From positions 173,498 through 237,497 of the forward strand of contig NZ_CAKKLX010000002.1 in the NCBI RefSeq assembly GCF_918698155.1: 64,000 nt of DNA, written 5' to 3'. The translations under genes and the position numbers were made by a program. Every line of letters begins with the position of its first letter. Position 1 is the stretch's first letter. Source of the DNA: Roseomonas sp. CECT 9278. GTDB lineage: Bacteria; Pseudomonadota; Alphaproteobacteria; Acetobacterales; Acetobacteraceae. Below the pieces are notes generated by a model. The model was not told the origin of the DNA. It ran no database searches and saw only the letters and a list, made by a program, of their open reading frames with translations. Shown piece by piece: positions 58,337 through 64,000 of this stretch.

Positions 58337-59070
58337 TAGAACGGCAGGATGATGTCGAGCAGCTCCTGGCCCACGCGCGGGCGCTGCACGTCGCTGATGG
58401 TGCCGCGGCCACCATAGGCGATGCGCGCCTCCGCCAGGCGGTCGTGGCGCACCGTGTTGTCGGAGGCGATGTCCTGCGGGCGGATCACGCCGCCCACGGT
58501 CAGGTCGCGCAGTTCGGAATTGACGCGCACCTGCTGCCGCCCGGTCACCACCAGATTGCCGTTGGGCAGCATCTGCGTGACCGTGGCCGCGACGCGCAAG
58601 GTCACGGATTCGCTGCGCCGCGTGGCGCCGGTGCCGTTCACCCCGCTGGTCGAATTGCCCTGCACCATGTTCGACGGGTCGAAGCCGCCGGGGAACAGCC
58701 GCGCGTAGGACGCATCGAGGCCGAGCAGCCGCGGCACGCCCATCGATTCGGAATTGTCGCGCGATCGCGTCGTGCGGTTCTGCAATTCGGCATCGTCCTG
58801 GATCGCCACCAGCACGGTGATGATGTCGCCGACCGCGGCCGCGCGCTGGTCGCGCAGGAAGGTGCGGCTGCCCGGCCGCCACAGGGAATTGCTCGCCAGC
58901 GGCGGGTCCTGCGGGTTGGGCATGGGCATGCTGACCGGCCGCCAGCGCGGATCGGCGGTGGGGTTGGTGACGCCCGCCATCTCGGGCGGGTCGCCCAGCC
59001 GCGACAGGCGTTCCGCCCCCGAGCAGGCGGCCATCGCCAGTGGCAGGGCCAGGATCGCGAGGCGGCGCAT
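58336..59070 (-). CDS. flgH: Flagellar L-ring protein FlgH
   Basis: A 244-aa outer-membrane lipoprotein (signal MRRLAILALPLAMAACSGAE, lipobox MAAC). Landmarks: NSLWRPGSRTFLRDQRAAAV, GDIITVLVAIQDDAELQN, GNLVVTGRQQVRVNSELRDL and GVIRPQDIASDNTVRHDRLA. All match the L-ring family. It is last in the flgF-flgG-flgA-flgH unit. Confidence 0.95.
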   Translation of the reverse strand: MRRLAILALPLAMAACSGAERLSRLGDPPEMAGVTNPTADPRWRPVSMPMPNPQDPPLASNSLWRPGSRTFLRDQRAAAVGDIITVLVAIQDDAELQNRTTRSRDNSESMGVPRLLGLDASYARLFPGGFDPSNMVQGNSTSGVNGTGATRRSESVTLRVAATVTQMLPNGNLVVTGRQQVRVNSELRDLTVGGVIRPQDIASDNTVRHDRLAEARIAYGGRGTISDVQRPRVGQELLDIILPF

Positions 59071-59073
59071 CGT

Positions 59074-60027
59074 TCAACGCCGCCCGGCGAACTGCAACGG
59101 TGCCGCGCCCTGGCGCACGCGCACCCGGCCGGGGCCGACCACCTCGGCCTCGACCACCTGGCGGGAGGCGAGGTTCATCACGCGGACGACCTCGCCGATC
59201 GCCGCATCCTCCAGCGCGCGGCCCTGCGCGCTCAGCGCCAGGCCGGGGGCTTCCAGCAGCATCAGCACGGCCTGGTTCTTCGCCACCACCACGGGCGCGA
59301 CCAGGTCAACCGTGGCGAAGGGCATGTCGGTGCCGACCGGGCGGCGCAGCTGGCGGCCGATCACGTCCTCGGCGCGCTGGGCCATGCCGGGGCGCACGCG
59401 CTCGGCACGCAGGCGGCGTTCGTCGATATCGGTGGCGCGCACCACCTCGCCCACCGCCATGCGCCGCGCGGCGAGCACCACCGGCACGGTGGGCGCGACG
59501 CGACCGGCGATGCGCTGGCGCTGCATCGCCATGCCCTCGGCGGCCACCACCAGGGTCGCGGCGAAGCGGCGCGTCGCGCTGTCGTAGTGGGTGGCTTCGA
59601 GCGCGACCTCCGGTGCCGCGGAGATCGGCACCAGCGGCGGGGCGAAGCCGGGCAGGTCCAGTTCGAACTCCGCATCGGCGCCGTGGCGCGCCAGTTCGAG
59701 GCGCAGCAGGGCCTCGATCTCGTCGCGCGGCACCGGGCGGCCGGGGCGCTCGACGATGCTGCGCTCCTCGCCCGAGAGCGGCCGCCAGGCAAGCCCGTGG
59801 CGGCGCGCGATGGCCGACAGGTTGGCGGCATCGAGCAGCATCCGCCGCCCCGGCGCCGGCGCGGCGCCGACCGCCTGGTGCGCGAGCGGCCCGGCATTCT
59901 CGAACAGGTCGCCCAGGCGCAGCATGGCGTCCTCGGCCAGGACGACAGGCCGCGGGTGCGGCGGCAGGGTGTCGCCGCGCGCCGGCAGGGCGAGCAGCGG
60001 CAGCATCAGCATGGCGCGGCGGATCAT
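59074..60027 (-). CDS. flgA: Flagellar P-ring assembly chaperone FlgA
   Basis: A 317-aa periplasmic protein with a signal (MLMLPLLALPARGDTLPPHP). The C-terminal SAF domain is clear: VVLAARRMAVGEVVRATDID, RLRAERVRPGMAQRAEDVIG and PVGTDMPFATVDL. FlgA assists P-ring assembly. Start at 60027 overlaps the flgG stop by one base. It is longer at the N-terminus than enteric FlgA, as often in alphaproteobacteria. Confidence 0.92.
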   Translation of the reverse strand: MIRRAMLMLPLLALPARGDTLPPHPRPVVLAEDAMLRLGDLFENAGPLAHQAVGAAPAPGRRMLLDAANLSAIARRHGLAWRPLSGEERSIVERPGRPVPRDEIEALLRLELARHGADAEFELDLPGFAPPLVPISAAPEVALEATHYDSATRRFAATLVVAAEGMAMQRQRIAGRVAPTVPVVLAARRMAVGEVVRATDIDERRLRAERVRPGMAQRAEDVIGRQLRRPVGTDMPFATVDLVAPVVVAKNQAVLMLLEAPGLALSAQGRALEDAAIGEVVRVMNLASRQVVEAEVVGPGRVRVRQGAAPLQFAGRR

Positions 60028-60812
60028 CAGCGGAGCCTCGTGAGGGTGGAGAGCATCTCGTCGGATGCGGTGATGACGCGGGAGTTCATCTCGTAGGCGC
60101 GCTGCGCGGTGATCAGCGACGTGATCTCCTGCACGACGTTCACGTTGGATGTCTCGATGAAGCCCTGCATGGTCTGGCCGTAGCCCGGCGTGCCCGGCGC
60201 GCCCTGCTGCGCGTCGCCGGATGACGGTGTCGCGAGGAACAGGTTGTCGCCGACCGCCTCCAGCCCGCCCTCATTGGGGAAGATCGCGAGCTGGAGCTGG
60301 CCGACATTCTGCGGCTGCACCTGGCCATCGAGCTTGGCCAGCACCTCGCCATTGGCGTTGATGGTGACGTCGCGCGCATTCGCCGGGATGGTGATGCCGG
60401 GGTTCACCACGAAGCCTTCGGCGGTGACGATGGTGCCTTCCGCGCTCAGGCCGAAGGTGCCGTCGCGGGTATAGGCGGTCTCGCCCGAGGGCATCTGGAT
60501 CTGGAAGTAGCCATTGCCGCGGATGGCGACGTCGAAGCGGTTCTCGGTCTGCTGCAGGTTGCCCTGTTCGGGGATGCGATAGACCGCGGCGGTGCGGACA
60601 CCCAGGCCGATCTGCGCGCCGGAGGGCAGCGTGGTGCCGGTATCGGCCGATTGCGATCCGGTGCGGCGCAGGTTCTGGTAGATCAGGTCCTGGAATTCCG
60701 CGCGGCGGCGCTTGTAGCCGGTGGTGCTGATGTTGGCGATGTTGTTGGAGATGACCTCGACATTGTTCTGCTGGGCCATCATGCCGGTGGCGGCGACGTG
60801 GAGGGATCGCAT
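60027..60812 (-). CDS. flgG: Flagellar distal rod protein FlgG
   Basis: A 261-aa rod protein. N-terminus MRSLHVAATGMMAQQNNVEV with ISNNIANISTTGYKRRRAEF is the standard rod/hook signature; the FlgG-specific stretch DLIYQNLRRTGSQSADTGTT follows. C-terminal coiled-coil part is SNVNVVQEITSLITAQRAYE and SRVITASDEMLSTLTRLR. It lies 12 nt after flgF. Confidence 0.96.
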   Translation of the reverse strand: MRSLHVAATGMMAQQNNVEVISNNIANISTTGYKRRRAEFQDLIYQNLRRTGSQSADTGTTLPSGAQIGLGVRTAAVYRIPEQGNLQQTENRFDVAIRGNGYFQIQMPSGETAYTRDGTFGLSAEGTIVTAEGFVVNPGITIPANARDVTINANGEVLAKLDGQVQPQNVGQLQLAIFPNEGGLEAVGDNLFLATPSSGDAQQGAPGTPGYGQTMQGFIETSNVNVVQEITSLITAQRAYEMNSRVITASDEMLSTLTRLR

Positions 60813-60824
60813 GGCAGGTGATCC

Positions 60825-61568
60825 TTACGAGCGCCGGCGCAGGATGCGCTCGACGGCAGTGGACAGGCGTTCGCCTTCCTTCTCGGCGAATTGCGCGGCG
60901 AACTGGAATTCGCGCAGCTCGGCGGTCAGGCGCGTCATCTCGATGATCGGGCGGACATTGCTGCCTTCGAGGACGCCCTGGCGCAGCGCCGGGCGTTCGA
61001 CCGCGACGGGGTCGGCGCCGGCGGCGTCGAACACCCGGTCGCCCTCGGCACGCAGCGCCTGCGGGTTGTCGAAGCGCACCACGCGCAGGCGGCCGAGCAC
61101 GCCGTTCTCGCTGCGGACGGTGCCGTCGCCCTGGATCTCGATGCGGGTGTCGTTGGGCGAGAAGGCGATCGGCGCGCCCTCGGCGGTGAGCACGGCATTG
61201 CCTTCCATGTCGACCAGGCGGCCGCCTTCGCCCAGGCTGAAGCGCCCGCCGCGGGTGTAGCGTTCGCCGCGTGGCGTCTCGACGGCGAAGAAGCCCTCGC
61301 CGGTGATCGCGACATCGAGCGGATTGCCGGTCACCTGCATCGCGCCCAGGTCCATCTCGCGCCAGGTGGCGCGGTCCTGCACGAAGGCGACCGGGCGGCC
61401 GCCCGGCGGCGAGCCGCCGAGCTCCTGGCGCTGGATCACCTCCCCGAACACGGGGCGCAGCGCGCGGAAGCCGGGCGTGTCGGCATTCGCCAGGTTGTGC
61501 GCCAGCACCTGCGTCGCGCGGGACTGCAGCGCGAGGCGCGAGAGGATGATGTAGCCCGGGCTGTCCAT
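60825..61568 (-). CDS. flgF: Flagellar proximal rod protein FlgF
   Basis: A 247-aa rod protein. Start MDSPGYIILSRLALQSRATQ, VLAHNLANADTPGFRALRPV and GNPLDVAITGEGFFAVETPR are typical. The C-terminal part, GSNVRPIIEMTRLTAELREF, is family-consistent. It is the first gene of the operon, with a sigma-54 promoter directly upstream. Confidence 0.95.
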   Translation of the reverse strand: MDSPGYIILSRLALQSRATQVLAHNLANADTPGFRALRPVFGEVIQRQELGGSPPGGRPVAFVQDRATWREMDLGAMQVTGNPLDVAITGEGFFAVETPRGERYTRGGRFSLGEGGRLVDMEGNAVLTAEGAPIAFSPNDTRIEIQGDGTVRSENGVLGRLRVVRFDNPQALRAEGDRVFDAAGADPVAVERPALRQGVLEGSNVRPIIEMTRLTAELREFQFAAQFAEKEGERLSTAVERILRRRS

Positions 61569-61604
61569 GCGGCGTGTCTCCGGCGGTGGTCCGGGACGGG
61601 AAAG

Positions 61605-61619
61605 GCAACCGCCGTGCCA
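61605..61619 (-). promoter_or_regulatory. Sigma-54 promoter for the flgF operon
   Basis: Minus strand reads TGGCACG-GCGG-TTGC, with the -24 element at 61619-61613 and the -12 element at 61608-61605, about 37 nt before the flgF ATG. The match to consensus is complete. Upstream (61620-61690) lie GC-rich near-inverted repeats such as CCGGCAAAACCTGCCCG that could bind the activator FlbD; that is inference. Confidence 0.88.
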
Positions 61620-61754
61620 GCCGCAGGCGGGCCTGGTGCCGGCAAAACCTGCCCGCGACCGGCAGCACAGGCCCGGCCTGCGGCACTTCCCGACCGGCGC
61701 AAGCCTTCCTTAACGGCGCCAGCGGAGGATGCGCCCCTCGGCAGGAGGCTGTGG

Positions 61755-62294
61755 ATGTCGGCGGCGCCGGAAGCGGCAGAAGGAACTGAATCGGCCAAGG
61801 GCGGCGGGGGCAAGAAGAAGCTCGTGCTGCTCGCGGTGCCGCTGGTGCTGGCCGGCGTGGGCGCGGGGCTGTGGTTCACCGGCATCCTGCCGCCGCTGCT
61901 GGGCATGGGCCCGCCGCCGCCGGCCGCCGATGCGGGCGCCGCCGCGGCCGAGGCCGCGCCACGCCCGCCGGCCTTCTTCGACATGCCCGAGATCGTCACC
62001 AACCTGAACGCCAGCGGCCGCCGCCCGGTCTTCGTGAAGCTGCGCTCCAAGCTCGAGATCACCCGCGCCGAGGACAGCGCGCAGATCACCGCCGCGATGC
62101 CGCGCCTGCTCGACCTGTTCCAGACCTACCTGCGCGAGACGCGGCCTGAGGAACTGCGCGGGTCGGCCGGCACGCATCGGCTGCGCGAGGAACTGATCGC
62201 GCGCGCCAATATTGCGCTGAGCCCGCCGCCCGGCAGCACGCAGCCCGCCCCGCGGGTCACCGACGTGCTGTTCGTGGAGATCCTGGTCCAGTGA
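61755..62294 (+). CDS. fliL: Flagellar stator-associated protein FliL
   Basis: A 179-aa single-pass membrane protein. Basic N-terminus and helix KKKLVLLAVPLVLAGVGAGL, then a Pro/Ala linker and the periplasmic domain DMPEIVTNLNASGRRPVFVK, LRSKLEITRAEDSAQITAAM and the C-terminal VTDVLFVEILVQ. ATG at 61755 has GGAGG 6 nt upstream. It overlaps the fliM GTG by 4 nt. Confidence 0.93.
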   Translation: MSAAPEAAEGTESAKGGGGKKKLVLLAVPLVLAGVGAGLWFTGILPPLLGMGPPPPAADAGAAAAEAAPRPPAFFDMPEIVTNLNASGRRPVFVKLRSKLEITRAEDSAQITAAMPRLLDLFQTYLRETRPEELRGSAGTHRLREELIARANIALSPPPGSTQPAPRVTDVLFVEILVQ

Positions 62295-63376
62295 GCGGGC
62301 AGGGCGAGAATGGCGGGGAGGACGACGACCTCGCGGCCGCCTGGGGCGCCGCGCTCGAGGAAGAAGGCGCGCAGCCCGAGCCGGAAGCGGCACCGCCGCC
62401 CGATGCCACGCGCGTGCTCAACCAGGCCGAGATCGACAGCCTGCTGGGCTTCGAGGGCGGCGGGGGCGGGGCCGCCGAGGAAAGCGGTATCCAGAAGATC
62501 ATCTCCTCCGGCCTGGTGTCGTATGAACGCCTGCCGATGCTGGAGATCGTGTTCGACCGGCTGGTGCGCCTGATGTCGACCACGCTGCGCAACTTCACCT
62601 CCGACAATGTGGAAGTCTCGATCGACGGCATCGTCTCGCTGCGCTTCGCGGACTACCTGAATTCCATCCCGCTGCCGGCGATGCTGGGCGTGGCGCATGT
62701 GAAGCAGTGGGACAACTACGGCCTGGTCGTGGTGGATTCCGCGCTGATCTATTCGGTGGTGGACGTGCTGCTGGGCGGGCGGCGCGGCACCGCGGCGATG
62801 CGGATCGAAGGGCGCCCCTACACCACCATCGAGCGCACGCTGGTCGAACGCCTGATCGGCGTGGTGCTGGAGGACGTGACCTCGGCCTTCGAGCCGCTGT
62901 GCCCGGTGAAGTTCGAATTCGACCGGCTGGAGGTGAACCCCCGCTTCGCCGCGATCTCCCGCCCATCCAACGCCTGCGTGCTGGTGCGGCTGCGGGTGGA
63001 CATGGAGGACCGCGGCGGCAAGCTCGAATTGCTGCTGCCCTATGCCACGCTGGAGCCGGTGCGCGAGCTGCTGCTGCAGCAGTTCATGGGCGAGAAATTC
63101 GGCCGCGACAGCATCTGGGAGACGCACCTCGCGGAGGAATTGCGCTCGACCGAGATCGCGCTCGACGTGGTGCTGGATGAACAGCTGCTGCCGTTGTCGA
63201 CGGTGCTCGACCTCAAGGTGGGCGACCGCATCTCGCTCGGTGTCGCGCCGGGCGCGCCGGTGCGGCTGCGCTGCGGCGACATCCCGATGTTCGAGGGCGA
63301 ATTGGGCCGGCAGGAACAGCGGCTGGCGGTGCGCATCGCGCGGGAATTCGGCCGCGCGCGACGGATGGAGGCCTGA
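62291..63376 (+). CDS. fliM: Flagellar motor switch protein FliM
   Basis: A 361-aa C-ring protein starting with GTG at 62291. Motif VLNQAEIDSLLGFEGGGG marks the N-terminal region that binds phospho-CheY in FliM proteins. The middle CheC-like domain has GQ-type segments (SYERLPMLEIVFDRLVRLMS, YLNSIPLPAMLGVAHVKQWD) and the C-terminal SpoA domain LPLSTVLDLKVGDRISLG. The N-terminal linker is long and acidic. Confidence 0.95.
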   Translation: MSGQGENGGEDDDLAAAWGAALEEEGAQPEPEAAPPPDATRVLNQAEIDSLLGFEGGGGGAAEESGIQKIISSGLVSYERLPMLEIVFDRLVRLMSTTLRNFTSDNVEVSIDGIVSLRFADYLNSIPLPAMLGVAHVKQWDNYGLVVVDSALIYSVVDVLLGGRRGTAAMRIEGRPYTTIERTLVERLIGVVLEDVTSAFEPLCPVKFEFDRLEVNPRFAAISRPSNACVLVRLRVDMEDRGGKLELLLPYATLEPVRELLLQQFMGEKFGRDSIWETHLAEELRSTEIALDVVLDEQLLPLSTVLDLKVGDRISLGVAPGAPVRLRCGDIPMFEGELGRQEQRLAVRIAREFGRARRMEA

Positions 63377-63379
63377 GGC

Positions 63380-63811
63380 ATGTCGGTCCTCGAATGGGGT
63401 TTGCAGATCGTGCTGCTGGGGCTGCTGGGGGCGGCGATTCCCTTCGCGCTGCGGCTGGAGCGCGCGCTGCGCGAGATCCGCCGCGACCGCGGCGCGCTGG
63501 AGGGCAGCGCCCAGGGCCTGGGCGAGGCGGCACGCATGGCGGAGGCGGCGATGGTGCGGCTGCGCGCCTCGGCCGAGCTGGCCGGCCGCCAGGTGGCCGA
63601 GCGCACCGCCGTGGCCGAACCGCTGCGCGATGATCTGCGCTACCTGATCGAACGCGCCGAGACGCTGGCCGACCGGCTGGAAGGCCTGGTGCGCGCGGGC
63701 CGGCCGATCGCCGCCGAGGCGCCGCGCGCGCCCGAGCCGGCGCTGCAAAGCCAGGCTGAACGCGACCTGGTGCGCGCGCTGGCGCTGGGCGCGTCGCGGG
63801 GCGGGGCGTGA
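63380..63811 (+). CDS. DUF6468-type flagellar-locus protein
   Basis: A 143-aa protein with one N-terminal hydrophobic helix (LEWGLQIVLLGLLGAAIPFA) and a long coiled coil (LERALREIRRDRGALEGSAQ to LIERAETLADRLEGLVRAG). It lies directly after fliM, where alphaproteobacteria have the DUF6468 gene. Function unknown; likely membrane-anchored helper of motor assembly. Confidence 0.8.
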   Translation: MSVLEWGLQIVLLGLLGAAIPFALRLERALREIRRDRGALEGSAQGLGEAARMAEAAMVRLRASAELAGRQVAERTAVAEPLRDDLRYLIERAETLADRLEGLVRAGRPIAAEAPRAPEPALQSQAERDLVRALALGASRGGA

Positions 63812-64000
63812 TGCGGCGGCCGCGCCTGCTGCCGGTCGCGATCGCCGCCATGGCGGGGCTTTTCGTCGTCAAGGCGGAAGGGCTGCTGGGGCTGCTGCGC
63901 GGTGGTGCGACGGTGGTGGCACCCGCGCGCGCGGCCGACCCGCCGGCCCCTGCGCCAGCCCCCGCGCCGGCGCCGGTCAGTGCCGCGCGCCCGGCCCCCG
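63811..64000 (+). CDS. MotE-like flagellar protein (partial, 5' end only)
   Basis: The first 63 codons of a gene cut by the right edge. Start ATG at 63811 overlaps the upstream stop (TGATG). It has an N-terminal membrane segment (LLPVAIAAMAGLFVVKAEGL) and an Ala/Pro-rich linker. Position after the DUF6468 gene suggests the MotE/MgtE-N-like motor chaperone, but the diagnostic domain is outside the window. Confidence 0.55.
   Translation, partial: MRRPRLLPVAIAAMAGLFVVKAEGLLGLLRGGATVVAPARAADPPAPAPAPAPAPVSAARPAP

Overview
The window is GC-rich bacterial chromosome. It looks like an alphaproteobacterium, most probably an Acetobacteraceae/Roseomonas-type organism. The clues are a fliX-flgI divergent flagellar region, a fliL-fliM-DUF6468-MotE-like order, UPF0262, a cysteine-poor DksA, several Bug-type (tripartite tricarboxylate transporter) binding proteins, and pervasive G/C third positions. 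The taxonomic call is inference from gene content only.

Layout. 1-6.1 kb: the N-terminal part of a SoeA-like molybdopterin enzyme, a SOUL haem-binding protein ending in a 26-bp tandem repeat, a peptide-type ABC binding protein, a phosphoribosyltransferase, an M20 amidohydrolase and a nucleoside hydrolase. 6.3-17.5 kb: a collinear tad/cpa locus for a Flp pilus (pilin, CpaA, CpaB, CpaC, small lipoprotein, CpaE, CpaF, TadB, TadC, TadD, two TadE-like pseudopilins, TadG). 17.6-27.3 kb: organic-acid and sugar-acid catabolism with two Bug-type binding proteins, plus a TetR-GST-peroxiredoxin stress operon whose promoter spacer is filled by a palindromic operator. 27.4-34.3 kb: paired J-domain-like proteins, TPR protein, racemase, DUF983, UPF0262, a Phd/VapC toxin-antitoxin pair, MtnA and a GlcD-type FAD oxidoreductase.

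34.3-36.95 kb is a strikingly AT-rich insertion with two same-strand genes: a LOTUS/OST-HTH-like wHTH protein and a phosphoribosyltransferase-fold protein. This looks like a horizontally acquired two-gene conflict/defence module and is the strongest candidate for an uncharacterised system. Its right edge runs into the last codons of a SnoaL-like gene.

36.9-47.5 kb is almost entirely on the minus strand. It holds a nitroreductase, a PhnD-like protein, an OtnC/OtnK acid-sugar module, and a conserved-looking set of methyltransferase, glycosyltransferase, divergent 6-pyruvoyl-tetrahydropterin-synthase homologue, dehydrogenase and RibD-type reductase. That set could make a glycosylated, methylated pterin. 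Two half-size permease genes sit upstream. 47.6-63.99 kb: flagellar genes in three blocks (flgI-flgJ-flgN with fliX; flgF-flgG-flgA-flgH; fliL-fliM-DUF6468-MotE-like), interleaved with a 430-aa orphan family protein, dksA, DUF2269, a YedK peptidase, a PoxB-type pyruvate oxidase, a PstS-like protein and a Na/Pi symporter. Two consensus-quality sigma-54 promoters drive flgI and flgF. No rRNA, tRNA, CRISPR array, transposase or integrase was seen.
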